Part shown: one piece after another, positions 26,079-34,850 of the stretch
Position numbering within the stretch: the stretch's first letter is position 1
How the letters are laid out: each line of letters starts with the position of its first letter
DNA from: Streptomyces sp. GKU 895
Lineage (GTDB): Bacteria; Actinomycetota; Actinomycetes; Streptomycetales; Streptomycetaceae
Direction of reading: 5' to 3'
Assembly: GCA_002027195.1 (NCBI GenBank)
Contig: MWJO01000079.1
Span: 1-41,498, forward strand
Length of the DNA: 41,498 nt
Position numbers and translations under genes: made by a program
The notes under the pieces: generated by a model
The model's database searches: none
What the model was told of the DNA's origin: nothing
Seen by the model: only the letters and a program-made list of their open reading frames with translations

Positions 26079-27877
26079 CGGGAGACCCCCAAGCGGTCGA
26101 GAGCGTCGGTCAGTACGGAGACGGCGTCGCAGCCGGCGAAGACGTAGGAGTCCACGCCCGCGTACTCCGCCGGGCGGCCGGCGAGGGAGATGTGCGTGGC
26201 ACCCGCCGCCCGCAGCTCCTGGGCCGCGGACTCGGCCTGCTCCGCGTACAGCGCGTCGCTGGAGCACAGGCACACCTCGGTGGCGCCGCTCCCCGCGAAC
26301 GTGCCCTCGGTGACGGCCTCGATGCCGCCCGCCTGGAACAGGTTCGCGGCGAACGTCAGCCGCGCGGTGTGCGCGGCGGCCGGGCCGAGCGCGGCCAGAT
26401 AGACGCGGGGACGGCTGCCGGTGGCGGCCAGATGGGCGTCGGAGCGGGCCCGCAGTTCCTCGTACGCCTCGTCGCGGCGCACCCGGGGGAGTCCGCCGGC
26501 CAGCGGCTCGGGGGCGGGCTCGCGGACGACCGGCTTCTCGGCCAGGTGCGGGAACTCGCTGACGCCGGTGACCGGCTCGCGCCGCTTGGCGAGCTTCTTG
26601 GAGCGCTCCGCCCACGTCGTCGCCAGGTCGGTGCGCAGCCGGCCCGAGCGCAGCACGGCCGCCTGACCGCCGTCCCGCTCGATCGTGCGGAAGAACTCCC
26701 AGGCCGCGTGGGCGAGTTCGTCGGTCAGCCGCTCCACGTACCAGGAGCCGCCCGCCGGGTCGATGACCCGGGCCAGGTGGGACTCCTCGATGAGGATCGT
26801 GGAGGTGTTGCGGGCGATACGACGGGCGAACGCGTCCGGCAGCCCCAGCTCCTGGTCGAAGGGGAGCACCGTCACGGCGTCGGCGCCACCGGCACCGGCC
26901 GCCAGCGTCGCGATCGTCGTCCGCAGCATGTTCACCCACGGGTCGCGGCGCGTCATCATCACCGGCGAGGTCACCGCGTGCTGCACCTGGGCGCCCGCCT
27001 TCGGCACCCCGCACACCTCGGCCACCCGCGCCCACAGCCGGCGCGCCGCGCGCAGCTTGGCGATGGTCAGGAACTGGTCGGCGGTCGCCGCGTACCGGAA
27101 CTCCAGCTGGGCGCAGGCCTGTTCAGCGCTCAGCCCGGCCTCGGTCAGCGCCCGCAGATACGCGACGCCGGTCGCCAGCGAGGCGCCCAGCTCCTGCGCG
27201 GCCGAACCGCCGGCCTCGTGGTACGGCAGCGCGTCCACGGTCAGGGCGCGCAGATTCGGGTAACGCTCGGCGAGCTTCAGCACGGGTGCGAGGTCGTACG
27301 ACCGTCCCGTGCGGGCCTCGAAGCCCAGCGGGTCGGCGCCCAGGTTGCCGCGCGCCGCGTCGGGGGCGACGCCGCGCTCCTCGTACAGCTTCAGCAGCTC
27401 CCGCGCGGCGGCCTCGGTCTCGGCGCCCGCGTCCAGGACGACCGGCGCGAGGTCGAGGTAGACGCCGTCGAGCACCCGGCCGAGCTCGGACACCTGGACG
27501 CCGCTGCCCTCGCCGAGCGGCAGCCACACGGAGGTGACGCCGTTCTCCAGGTCGGTCAGGACGGCCTGGTTGTCCGCCGCCGCGTGCCGCTGGCGCACGT
27601 CCCACCCGCCGGCGGTGTTGCCCTGCGCCCGGCCGCCGCGGACGAACGGGGCGAAGCCCGGCAGACCGGGATCGGGGGCGGCGTCGCGTGCGGTGTACAG
27701 GGGGCGGGCACCGAGTCCGTCCTCGAGCGCGGTGGCGAGAGCATCCTCCGCCGCCGCACCCGAGACCTCCTTGCCCGACTTGCGCAGCACCCCGGCCACC
27801 AGGTGTTGCCATTCTTCGTGTGTCGCGTCAGGGAACTCGGCGGCCAGCGCGAGCCCGTCGTCAGGCAGGACCGTCAT
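26075..27877 (-). CDS. mutA: Methylmalonyl-CoA mutase small (beta) subunit
   Basis: A 600-residue protein paired with MutB in the heterodimer. The barrel domain shows the family pattern (PYHEAGGSAAQELGASLATG, RRDPWVNMLRTTIATLAAG, RNTSTILIEESHLARVIDPA). The C-terminal cobalamin-like domain has lost the DxHxxG motif; the equivalent segment reads ALGPAAAHTARLTFAANLF. It is therefore non-catalytic, as expected for the small subunit. Start ATG 27877 is the first gene of the mutA-mutB-meaB operon; mutB overlaps its stop by ATGA. The 128-bp upstream region holds the terminator of the glsB-like gene. Confidence 0.93.
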   Translation of the reverse strand: MTVLPDDGLALAAEFPDATHEEWQHLVAGVLRKSGKEVSGAAAEDALATALEDGLGARPLYTARDAAPDPGLPGFAPFVRGGRAQGNTAGGWDVRQRHAAADNQAVLTDLENGVTSVWLPLGEGSGVQVSELGRVLDGVYLDLAPVVLDAGAETEAAARELLKLYEERGVAPDAARGNLGADPLGFEARTGRSYDLAPVLKLAERYPNLRALTVDALPYHEAGGSAAQELGASLATGVAYLRALTEAGLSAEQACAQLEFRYAATADQFLTIAKLRAARRLWARVAEVCGVPKAGAQVQHAVTSPVMMTRRDPWVNMLRTTIATLAAGAGGADAVTVLPFDQELGLPDAFARRIARNTSTILIEESHLARVIDPAGGSWYVERLTDELAHAAWEFFRTIERDGGQAAVLRSGRLRTDLATTWAERSKKLAKRREPVTGVSEFPHLAEKPVVREPAPEPLAGGLPRVRRDEAYEELRARSDAHLAATGSRPRVYLAALGPAAAHTARLTFAANLFQAGGIEAVTEGTFAGSGATEVCLCSSDALYAEQAESAAQELRAAGATHISLAGRPAEYAGVDSYVFAGCDAVSVLTDALDRLGVSR

Positions 27878-27958
27878 GCTCGGATGCTAGGGCAGATCAC
27901 CGAAGTTCCAGCAGAGTGCAAGGCTGTGACCTTGTTCTCGCTCGGAATGTGACCTGGC

Positions 27959-27994
27959 GCACGAGGGCCTGTGCCGCCGGGCAGGCCCTCGTGC
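27959..27994 (-). terminator. Terminator of the GlsB-like gene
   Basis: GCACGAGGGCCTG (27959-27971) pairs perfectly with 27982-27994 around a 10-nt loop. CCTGG/CCAGG outside continues the stem after one mismatch. It begins 12 nt past the stop of the minus-strand GlsB-like gene. Confidence 0.75.
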
Positions 27995-28005
27995 CCCAGG
28001 TCCCG

Positions 28006-28269
28006 TCAACGACGTACCTTCACCTTGCTGACCGCGACGACGCCGAGGGCGGCGAGCGCGATCTGGATGAGCCACTCGACCCAGTCGACACCCTTGGTGT
28101 CGGCGACGTCCAGGCCGGAGGCGATGCCGGTTCCGATGAACGCGGCGACGATGCCGATGAGGATCGTCCACAGAATGCCGATGCGCTGGCGGCCCGGGAC
28201 GACGAGCCGGCCGAGGACACCGATCACGATGCCGATGACGATCGCGCTGATGATGCCTGAAATCTCCAT
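28006..28269 (-). CDS. GlsB/YeaQ/YmgE family membrane protein
   Basis: An 87-residue protein from the ATG at 28269, with GAGGGGTGA 10 nt upstream; a frame from a GTG 7 codons earlier would use that site as coding and is less likely. Glycine-rich transmembrane segments (SGIISAIVIGIVIGVLGRLV, ILWTILIGIVAAFIGTGIAS, LIQIALAALGVVAV) are the family hallmark. Members are linked to envelope or general stress in E. coli, but the function is unproven. It follows the acyltransferase gene by 58 nt on the same strand. Confidence 0.88.
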   Translation of the reverse strand: MEISGIISAIVIGIVIGVLGRLVVPGRQRIGILWTILIGIVAAFIGTGIASGLDVADTKGVDWVEWLIQIALAALGVVAVSKVKVRR

Positions 28270-28327
28270 GGACGGTGTGTCACCCCTCACTTGGTTGGTG
28301 ACATCCGAGTGCCCGTTCGAACCCGCA

Positions 28328-29413
28328 CTAGGCCTTGCCGCGGAAGGCCCAGTCCATCCTCGGCTCCATCACGCACCGGAAGACCCGCCGCACCGGCGCC
28401 GTGCACAGCACGGTCACGATCGCCCCGGCGATCAGCGAGACGGTGACCTTGCCGAGCGGTTCGTGGAAGAAGCCGATGTGGGACCAGTGCCAGTGGTTGG
28501 CGGCCTGGACGAAGAACCCGTGCAGCAGATAGCCGTAGAGCGTGCCCGCGCCCAGCGCGGTGAACCACGTCCGGCGCCCTGGCACCCAGGACAGGAAGCA
28601 GGCGACCAGGACCAGGGAGCAGCCGAACAGGGCCAGGGTCATCAGCGGCCCGTACCAGTCGGGGACCGCGAAGTCCTCGGCCGCGTCCTTGTGGAAGAAC
28701 CAGGCGTAGTCCATGCGCGGCACGGACCAGTAGGCGAACACGAGCGCCGCCAGGAAGACCGGCACGGCCGCGAGCCGCACCCGCCACTGCCGCACCAGGC
28801 TGAAGTGCGCGGGGCGCAGGCACAGTCCGAGCACGAAGTACGGCAGGAACTGCAGCGTGCGCTGGAGGTCGAGGTCCTTGCCGATGGACGGGGTGAGGGT
28901 GGCGAGCGCCGCGACGGTCAGCGCGATCGGCAGCGGCCACCGCACCGCCCGCCAGATCGGCGTGGTCAGCCGCCAGATGAACAGCGCGGCCAGGAACCAG
29001 GTCAGATACAGCGGGTCCAGCAGGCTGATCGCCCGGTCCGGTTCGCCGTCGGACCAGCGGGTGAAGAGGGTGTACGCCGTCTCGAAGACGACGTACGGCA
29101 CCACGACACCCGTGACGAGCCGCCTGATCTTCGCCGGGCTCGCGTCGAAACTCCGGGAGAAGTAGCCGGAGATGATGATGAACGCCGGCATGTGGAAGGC
29201 GTAGACGAGCGTGTAGAGCGCGGTGACGGCCCGGCTGTCGGAGCGCAGCGGCTCCCATGCGTGCCCCATCGCCACCAGCACGATCGCCAGGTACTTGGCG
29301 TTGTCGAAGAACGCGTCCCGCCGCGGGGGCTGCTTTGCCGGCGCGGTCGTGGAACCCACGGGGTGAGTTGCTCGTCTTACTGGAGTTTCGGGTGTGGTGG
29401 CAGAGCGCGGCAT
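28328..29413 (-). CDS. Acyltransferase family (acyltransferase 3) membrane protein
   Basis: A 361-residue multi-pass protein with about ten hydrophobic segments. The N-terminal part RDAFFDNAKYLAIVLVAMGH followed by YAFHMPAFIIISGYFSRSF is typical of the acyltransferase-3/OafA-YrhL group. The catalytic-type His is in VAMGHAWEPL, and the second conserved region follows. Such enzymes O-acylate surface sugars or other exported molecules; the acceptor is unknown. The start ATG at 29413 is preceded by GGCGGACAGG. An extended Pro/Thr-rich cytoplasmic tail of about 30 residues precedes the first membrane segment. Confidence 0.86.
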   Translation of the reverse strand: MPRSATTPETPVRRATHPVGSTTAPAKQPPRRDAFFDNAKYLAIVLVAMGHAWEPLRSDSRAVTALYTLVYAFHMPAFIIISGYFSRSFDASPAKIRRLVTGVVVPYVVFETAYTLFTRWSDGEPDRAISLLDPLYLTWFLAALFIWRLTTPIWRAVRWPLPIALTVAALATLTPSIGKDLDLQRTLQFLPYFVLGLCLRPAHFSLVRQWRVRLAAVPVFLAALVFAYWSVPRMDYAWFFHKDAAEDFAVPDWYGPLMTLALFGCSLVLVACFLSWVPGRRTWFTALGAGTLYGYLLHGFFVQAANHWHWSHIGFFHEPLGKVTVSLIAGAIVTVLCTAPVRRVFRCVMEPRMDWAFRGKA

Positions 29414-29522
29414 CCTGTCCGCCTTGCCGACTCCGGGCGACGTAAACCACCGATCGCCGGAACAACCGGGGAGCCCCGAGCGTTCTGCTCTTGACCAGCG
29501 TGCTTTGCGTGCCCTTTACCAT

Positions 29523-29542
29523 GGGGTGCAGTGACGCACCCC
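29523..29542. promoter_or_regulatory. Inverted repeat in the divergent region before the CNNM genes
   Basis: GGGGTGC (29523-29529) and GCACCCC (29536-29542) form a perfect dyad with a 6-nt loop. It lies about 110 bp from the acyltransferase start and 100 bp from the first CNNM gene. An operator is possible; no factor is assigned. The rest of 29414-29642 shows nothing further. Confidence 0.35.
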
Positions 29543-29642
29543 GATCCACCGATCCGAGAAGGAGAAACGAGCCCGCGATGGGTGAGCCTCCCAGTACCAG
29601 CCGTGCCGACTCCCGCCCGTCAGAGGGACCGGGGGTGGCGCG

Positions 29643-30968
29643 GTGACCGAGGTCCTGCTGCTCCTGGCGGCCCTCCTGCTGACCTTGGCCTGCGCGGTGT
29701 TCGTCGCGGCCGAGTTCTCCCTGACCACCGTCGAGCGCGGTGAGCTCGAACGGGCCGTCGAGGCCGGCGAGCGCGGCGCCGACAGCGCCCTGAAGGCCGT
29801 ACGCCGGCTGACCGTCCAGCTCTCCGGCGCCCAGCTCGGGATCACCGTCACCTCCCTGGTGATCGGCATGCTCGCCGAACCGTCGCTGGCCGCGCTGCTG
29901 CGGGGCCCGCTGGAGGCCGCAGGCCTCGGCGGGGCCGCCCCGACGGTGGCGACCGTCCTGGGCGTGGCCCTGTCGACGGTCGTGCTGATGGTGATCGGCG
30001 AGCTGGTCCCGAAGAACTGGGCGATCTCCCGGCCGCTCGCGGTCGCGAAGGTGGTGGCGGGACCGCAGCGCGGCTTCACGGCCGCCTTCGGCCCGTTCAT
30101 CCGCCATCTCAACGACACCGCGAACCGTGCCGTACGCCGGCTCGGCCTGGAGCCCGCCGAGGAGCTGGCCTCCGCCCGCACCCCCGAGGAACTGGCCGCG
30201 CTGGCCGAGCACTCGGCGGCCGAGGGTGCCCTGGAGGCGGACTCCGCGGAACTGTTCGTGCGCACCCTGCACCTGGGCGAGCTGACCGCCGAGAACGTGA
30301 TGACCCCGCGCGTCGACGTCCAGGCCCTGGAGGCGCACGCGACGGCGGCCGACGCGGCGAACCTGACGTACGCCACCGGCCTGTCCCGTTTCCCGGTCTA
30401 CCGCGACAGCCTGGACGAGGTCATCGGCACCGTCCACATCCGTGACGTGCTGGCCCTGGAGCCCGGCAGGCGCGCCGTCACCCCGGTCACCGAACTGGCC
30501 ACCGAACCGCTGCTGGTGCCGGACAGCCTCCCCGCAGACCGGCTGCTGGAGCGGCTGCGCACCACCCGCACCATGGCCGTGGTCATCGACGAGTACGGCG
30601 GCACCGCGGGCCTCGCGACGATGGAGGACATCGTCGAGGAGGTCGTCGGCGAGGTCCGCGACGAGCACGACCCCGTCGAGGTGCCCGACCTGGCACCCGC
30701 GGGACCGGGGGCGTGGGAGGCCGACGGCTCCGTCCGCATCGACGAGCTGGAGGAGATAGGACTCACGGCTCCTGAGGGTCCGTACGAGACCGTCGCAGGC
30801 CTCGTCGCCACCCGGCTCGCCCGCATCCCCGTCAAGGGCGACGTCGTCGCGCTCGACGGCTGGGAGCTCGGCGTCCTCGACGTCGAGCACCACCGCGCCG
30901 ACCGTGTCCGCATCACCGCACCGGCCCACGTCCGGGTGCCGGTCCAGGCGGGGGAGGAGTCCCGATGA
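29643..30968 (+). CDS. CNNM/CorC family transporter (hemolysin family), full-length
   Basis: A 441-residue protein from a GTG at 29643. The DUF21/CNNM membrane domain covers roughly residues 1-180 (LLAALLLTLACAVFVAAEFS, TVQLSGAQLGITVTSLVIGM, VIGELVPKNWAI). A CBS pair follows (VMTPRVDVQALEA, RFPVYRDSLDEVIGTVHIRD, TMAVVIDEYGGTAGLATMED). The C-terminal CorC/HlyC domain is present (EGPYETVAGLVATRLARIPV). Members export Mg2+ or other divalent cations; the name hemolysin is historical. Its TGA overlaps the next ATG (ATGA), so the two paralogues are translated together. Confidence 0.9.
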   Translation: MTEVLLLLAALLLTLACAVFVAAEFSLTTVERGELERAVEAGERGADSALKAVRRLTVQLSGAQLGITVTSLVIGMLAEPSLAALLRGPLEAAGLGGAAPTVATVLGVALSTVVLMVIGELVPKNWAISRPLAVAKVVAGPQRGFTAAFGPFIRHLNDTANRAVRRLGLEPAEELASARTPEELAALAEHSAAEGALEADSAELFVRTLHLGELTAENVMTPRVDVQALEAHATAADAANLTYATGLSRFPVYRDSLDEVIGTVHIRDVLALEPGRRAVTPVTELATEPLLVPDSLPADRLLERLRTTRTMAVVIDEYGGTAGLATMEDIVEEVVGEVRDEHDPVEVPDLAPAGPGAWEADGSVRIDELEEIGLTAPEGPYETVAGLVATRLARIPVKGDVVALDGWELGVLDVEHHRADRVRITAPAHVRVPVQAGEESR

Positions 30969-31987
30969 CCGTCCTGCAACTCGTCATCGGCGCCCTGACG
31001 CTGCTGACCAACGCGTTCTTCGTGGGTGGCGAGTTCGCCCTGATCTCCGTGCGCCGCAGCCAGATCGAGCCGCGGGCCAAGGAGGGCGACAAGCGGGCCC
31101 GGATGACCCTGTGGGGCCTGGAGCACCTCTCCGCGATGATGGCGACCGCCCAGCTGGGCATCACCGTCTCCTCGCTGGTGCTCGGCGCGGTCGCCGAACC
31201 GGCCATCGCGCATCTGCTGGAGCCCGGCTTCGAGGCGGCGCACATCCCGCACGGCCTGGTGCACCCGATCGCCTTCGTCATCGCGCTCGCCGTGGCGACG
31301 TATCTGCACATGCTGATCGGCGAGATGGTGCCGAAGAACATCGCGCTCGCCGCCCCCGTGGCGACCGCGCTGGTGCTCGGCCCGCCGCTGGTGGCGCTCA
31401 CCCGCGTGCTGCGGCCGGTGGTGTTCGGCGTCAACGCCTTCGCCAACACCCTGCTGAAGCTGCTGCGGGTCGAGCCCAAGGACGAGGTGGAGTCGGTCTT
31501 CACCGACGACCAGCTGGCCCGGATGGTCGTCGACGCGCGCGAGGCGGGGCTCCTCTCGCCCGCCGACGGCGAACGGCTGCGCGACGCCCTGGAGCTGGGC
31601 ACCCGCCCGGTCGGCGAGATCCTCGTCCCGGCCCGGCGGATGCGCACCGTCGACGCCTCGGTCACCCCGGCACGGCTCGAGCGGGTGGCCGCCGAGGCGG
31701 GCTACTCCCGCTTCCCGGTCACCGGCCCGCAGGGCACGCTCCTCGGCTATCTGCACATCAAGGACACGCTCGGCGTCGCCGACCGCGACCGGCCCTTCCC
31801 GCGCACCGCCCTGCACCCGGTCACCCGGGTCCGCATCGACACCCCGCTGGACGACACCCTCACCGCCCTGCGCGCCGACGGCAGCCATCTGGCGGCCGTG
31901 ACGGGTCAGGCGGGTGCCGTCCTCGGCTTCGTGACGATGGAGGACGTGCTGTCCGAGCTGGTGGGGCCGGCGCCGGCGCCGGCGTGA
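30965..31987 (+). CDS. CNNM/CBS family transporter, paralogue lacking the CorC domain
   Basis: A 340-residue paralogue of the preceding gene. The CNNM domain (LLTNAFFVGGEFALISVRRS, MATAQLGITVSSLVLGAVAE, LIGEMVPKNIALAAPV) and a CBS pair (RFPVTGPQGTLLGYLHIKD, GAVLGFVTMEDVLSELVG) are present. The protein ends right after the second CBS domain, without the CorC/HlyC domain of its partner. The length asymmetry suggests a heterodimeric transporter, which is inference. Start ATG 30965 overlaps the upstream stop. The three-unit repeat at 31986-32049 begins at its stop codon. Confidence 0.9.
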   Translation: MTVLQLVIGALTLLTNAFFVGGEFALISVRRSQIEPRAKEGDKRARMTLWGLEHLSAMMATAQLGITVSSLVLGAVAEPAIAHLLEPGFEAAHIPHGLVHPIAFVIALAVATYLHMLIGEMVPKNIALAAPVATALVLGPPLVALTRVLRPVVFGVNAFANTLLKLLRVEPKDEVESVFTDDQLARMVVDAREAGLLSPADGERLRDALELGTRPVGEILVPARRMRTVDASVTPARLERVAAEAGYSRFPVTGPQGTLLGYLHIKDTLGVADRDRPFPRTALHPVTRVRIDTPLDDTLTALRADGSHLAAVTGQAGAVLGFVTMEDVLSELVGPAPAPA

Positions 31988-32049
31988 CGTCCGGCGCCGG
32001 TCGACAATGTGACGTCCGGCGCCGGCCGCCCCATCGCGTCCGGTGCCGG
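31986..32049. repeat. Three 15-bp direct repeats between convergent genes
   Basis: GACGTCCGGCGCCGG occurs at 31986-32000 and 32011-32025, and with three mismatches at 32035-32049, a period of about 24-25 bp. GGCGCC in each unit is self-complementary, so stems are possible. It fills the gap between the CNNM gene and lpdA and may contribute to termination. Confidence 0.6.
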
Positions 32050-32052
32050 CCG

Positions 32053-33465
32053 TCACATGTTGATCATGTGACCGGCCAGGCCGTGCACGGCCTCCTTGAC
32101 GGCCTCGCTGAGCGTCGGGTGGGCGTGCACGTTGCGGGCGACCTCGTGCACGGTCAGGTCCCACTGCTGGGCCAGCGTCAGCTCCGGCAGCAGCTCGGTG
32201 ACGTCCGGACCGATGAGGTGGCCGCCGAGCAACTCGCCGTACCTGGCGTCGCTGATCAGCTTCACGAACCCGGTGGTGTCACCGAGGCCGTGGGACTTGC
32301 CGTTCGCGGTGAAGGGGAACTTGGCGACCTTCACGTCGTAGCCGAGTTCGCGGGCCTGCGCCTCGGTGTAGCCGAAGCTCGCGACCTGGGGCTGGCAGAA
32401 GGTGGCCCGCGGGATCATCGCGTAGTCGAGCTCCATGGTCTCGGCGTCCGCGATGGTCTCGGCGGCGATGATGCCCATGGCCTCGGCGGTGTGCGCGAGC
32501 ATCAGCTTGGCGGTCACGTCGCCGATGGCGTACAGGTGCGGCACCGAGGTGCGGCAGCGGCCGTCGACGTCGATCGCGCCGCGCTCGGTGACCTGCACGC
32601 CGGTGTTCTCCAGGCCGTACCCGGTGACGTTCGGCGCGAAGCCGATGGCCTGGAGGACCTTGTCGGCCTCCAGGACCTTCTGCGAGCCGTCCTTGGCGGT
32701 GACGGTGACGCGGACCTGGGGGCCGGACTCGTCGATGGCGTCGACGCGGGTGGAGGTGAGGACGTCGATGCCCAGCTTGCGGTACTGGCGGGCGAGTTCG
32801 GCGGAGACCTCCGCGTCCTCCAGGGGCGCCATGCGGTCGAGGAACTCGACGATGGTGACCTTCACGCCGTAGTTGTGGAGGACGTAGGCGAACTCGATGC
32901 CGATGGCGCCGGCCCCCGCGATGACGATCGACTGGGGGAGGTCCTCGGCGAGGATCTGCTCCTCGAAGGTGACCACGCGGGCGCTGCGCTTGGTGCCGGG
33001 CAGCAGCCTGGGGGTGGCGCCGGTGGCGATGATGCAGTGCTCGAAGCCGATGGTGCGGGTGTTGCCGTCGTAGTCGGTGACCTGGAGGGTGTGCGGGTCG
33101 ACGAAGGTGCCGCGGCCGTTCACCTCGGTGATCTTGTTCTTCTTCATCAGGTAGTGGACGCCCTTGACCCGGCCGTCGGCGACCTTGCGGCTGCGGCGGT
33201 AGGCCTCGCCGTAGTCGAAGGAGACCTGGCCGTCCACCTTGATGCCGAAGGTCTTCGCCTCGTGGGTGAACAGGTGCGCCAGCTCGGCGTTGCGCAGCAG
33301 GGCCTTGGTGGGGATGCAGCCGACGTTCAGACAGACGCCGCCCCAGTACTTCTCCTCGACGACCGCGACGCGCTTGCCCAGCTGGGCGGCGCGGACGGCG
33401 GCGACGTAGCCGCCGGGCCCGGCGCCGAGTACGACAACATCGAATCGCTCGTCCTGCTCGACCAT
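32053..33465 (-). CDS. lpdA: Dihydrolipoyl dehydrogenase (E3)
   Basis: A 470-residue flavoprotein, the E3 component shared by 2-oxoacid dehydrogenase complexes; it reoxidises dihydrolipoamide with NAD+. The FAD motif is VVVLGAGPGGYVAAVRAAQL. The redox disulfide is in GGVCLNVGCIPTKALL. The NAD-binding motif is VIAGAGAIGIEFAYVL. The C-terminal active-site pair is in HAHPTLSEAV. Start ATG 33465 has GAGGAA 7 nt upstream; a frame 9 codons longer lacks this support. A 10-bp iteron array lies 22-51 nt upstream of the start. Confidence 0.95.
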   Translation of the reverse strand: MVEQDERFDVVVLGAGPGGYVAAVRAAQLGKRVAVVEEKYWGGVCLNVGCIPTKALLRNAELAHLFTHEAKTFGIKVDGQVSFDYGEAYRRSRKVADGRVKGVHYLMKKNKITEVNGRGTFVDPHTLQVTDYDGNTRTIGFEHCIIATGATPRLLPGTKRSARVVTFEEQILAEDLPQSIVIAGAGAIGIEFAYVLHNYGVKVTIVEFLDRMAPLEDAEVSAELARQYRKLGIDVLTSTRVDAIDESGPQVRVTVTAKDGSQKVLEADKVLQAIGFAPNVTGYGLENTGVQVTERGAIDVDGRCRTSVPHLYAIGDVTAKLMLAHTAEAMGIIAAETIADAETMELDYAMIPRATFCQPQVASFGYTEAQARELGYDVKVAKFPFTANGKSHGLGDTTGFVKLISDARYGELLGGHLIGPDVTELLPELTLAQQWDLTVHEVARNVHAHPTLSEAVKEAVHGLAGHMINM

Positions 33466-33486
33466 GGGTCGTTCCTCTTCCGTCGA

Positions 33487-33516
33487 AACCATCGGAAAAC
33501 ATCGGAAACCATCGGA
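33487..33516. promoter_or_regulatory. Three 10-bp iterons upstream of lpdA
   Basis: AACCATCGGA, AAACATCGGA and AACCATCGGA run head to tail at 33487, 33497 and 33507. One helical turn per unit would place bound factors on the same face. They lie in the 75-bp gap between corA and lpdA, in the leader or promoter of lpdA. Confidence 0.55.
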
Positions 33517-33540
33517 ATTCAGAGGGCCCGGCCCCTCGTC

Positions 33541-34704
33541 TCAGAGCCAGTCCCGCCGTTTGAAGATCACGTACAGGCTGACACAGACCACGCCCATCAG
33601 CCCGATCGCGAAGGGGTACCCGAAGCTCCACTTCAGCTCGGGCATGTGGACGAAGTTCATGCCGTAGATCGTCCCGACGAGGGTCGGGGCGAAGAGGATG
33701 GCGGCCCAGCTGGAGATCTTCTTGATCTCCTCGTTCTGCTCGAACCCCGCCTCCGCCAGCGCCCGCATCTCCGCGTTCTGCTGCTGGGTGACCAGGGTCG
33801 CGTTCACCGTGAGGATCTCGGTGAGGGCCTGGCGGAAGCCGTCGACGCGCTCGCTGGTGTGGGTGACGTGGTCGGCGACGTCCCGCAGATAGCGCTGCAG
33901 CTCCTCGTCCGTGCCGTACTTGGAGAAGCCGGCCATCAGACCGTGCAGCATGCCGACCAGGGGGCGGGTGGCGCGCTGGAACTCGACCATCTCGCGGGAG
34001 AGTTCGTAGATCCGGCGGGAGACCTCCGGGTCGCCGCGGAAGACCTCCGTCTCGATCTCGTCGATGTCGTTCTGGACGCCCGAGACGACCGGCGCGTAGC
34101 CGTCGACCACCGCGTCCAGGATCGCGTACAGCACCGCCTCCGGGCCCAGCTTCAGCAGGTCCGGCGTCGCCTCCATGCGGCTGCGGACCGCCGACAGGTC
34201 CGGGGCGGCGCCGTGCCGGACGGTGATCACGAAGTCGGCGCCGACGAAGACGTGCAGCTCGCCGAAGTCGACCTCCTCGGGGGCGTCCAGATAGCGGGCC
34301 GCCCGCAGCACGACGAACAGCGTCTCGCCGTAGCGCTCCAGCTTGGGCCGCTGGTGGGCCTCCATCGCGTCCTCGACCGCCAGCGGATGCAGGTCGAACT
34401 CGGCGGCCAGGGAGAGCAGTTCGGCCTCGGTGGGCCGGGCCAGACCGATCCACGCCATGCCGGAACGCCGCTCGCGCAACTCGCGGAACGTTTCGGCGAG
34501 GGTCGCGGGGGAGGACACCCGCACGCCGTCCTGGTACAGGGCCGCCTGGACGATGCTGGCCGGTTCCGCCTCCGGGGGCGCCGGCTCCGCCTCGGGCGCC
34601 GGGCGCCGCTCCGGTGTCGGCGGGGTGGCCGCCGCGGCCAGGGACCGAAGCCAGGCGGACCTGCCCCGGCCCTTCCCGTTCGGTCGGGCACGTCGCTCGG
34701 ACAT
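33541..34704 (-). CDS. corA: CorA-family magnesium/cobalt transporter
   Basis: A 387-residue protein from the ATG at 34704 (GAGAGG upstream). The long cytoplasmic N-terminal domain (residues about 50-300) carries typical CorA helices (VVLRAARYLDAPEEVDFGEL, HVTHTSERVDGFRQALTEIL). Two C-terminal membrane helices flank the GMN selectivity motif: ILFAPTLVGTIYGMNFVHMP and FAIGLMGVVCVSLYVIFKRR. It takes up Mg2+ as a pentamer. The first 45 residues are an extra Arg/Pro/Glu-rich extension. lpdA lies 76 nt downstream on the same strand, but the iterons between suggest separate control. Confidence 0.93.
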   Translation of the reverse strand: MSERRARPNGKGRGRSAWLRSLAAAATPPTPERRPAPEAEPAPPEAEPASIVQAALYQDGVRVSSPATLAETFRELRERRSGMAWIGLARPTEAELLSLAAEFDLHPLAVEDAMEAHQRPKLERYGETLFVVLRAARYLDAPEEVDFGELHVFVGADFVITVRHGAAPDLSAVRSRMEATPDLLKLGPEAVLYAILDAVVDGYAPVVSGVQNDIDEIETEVFRGDPEVSRRIYELSREMVEFQRATRPLVGMLHGLMAGFSKYGTDEELQRYLRDVADHVTHTSERVDGFRQALTEILTVNATLVTQQQNAEMRALAEAGFEQNEEIKKISSWAAILFAPTLVGTIYGMNFVHMPELKWSFGYPFAIGLMGVVCVSLYVIFKRRDWL

Positions 34705-34807
34705 CACGGCTGCCTCTCAGGTCGAGTCCACGGCTGCGTGATCACCGAGCAGGATATACGGGGCAAACGACGTCGGCGGGGGCGGGTGGCCGCGGATTCG
34801 GTGCGCC

Positions 34808-34830
34808 TTGCGGACAGAAGGTGTCCGCAA
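34808..34830 (+). promoter_or_regulatory. Operator-like dyad before the AlkZ-like gene
   Basis: TTGCGGACA (34808-34816) and TGTCCGCAA (34822-34830) are perfect 9-bp inverted repeats with a 5-nt centre. They lie 20 nt before the ATG, next to a -10-like TAACGT (34839-34844). Position and symmetry fit a repressor site. Confidence 0.65.
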
Positions 34831-34850
34831 CGGCGACTAACGTGCGGAGC

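Noticed and set aside
31986..32049. CRISPR-like array
   Set aside because: Only three 15-bp units with 9-10-bp gaps, self-complementary, and no cas genes.
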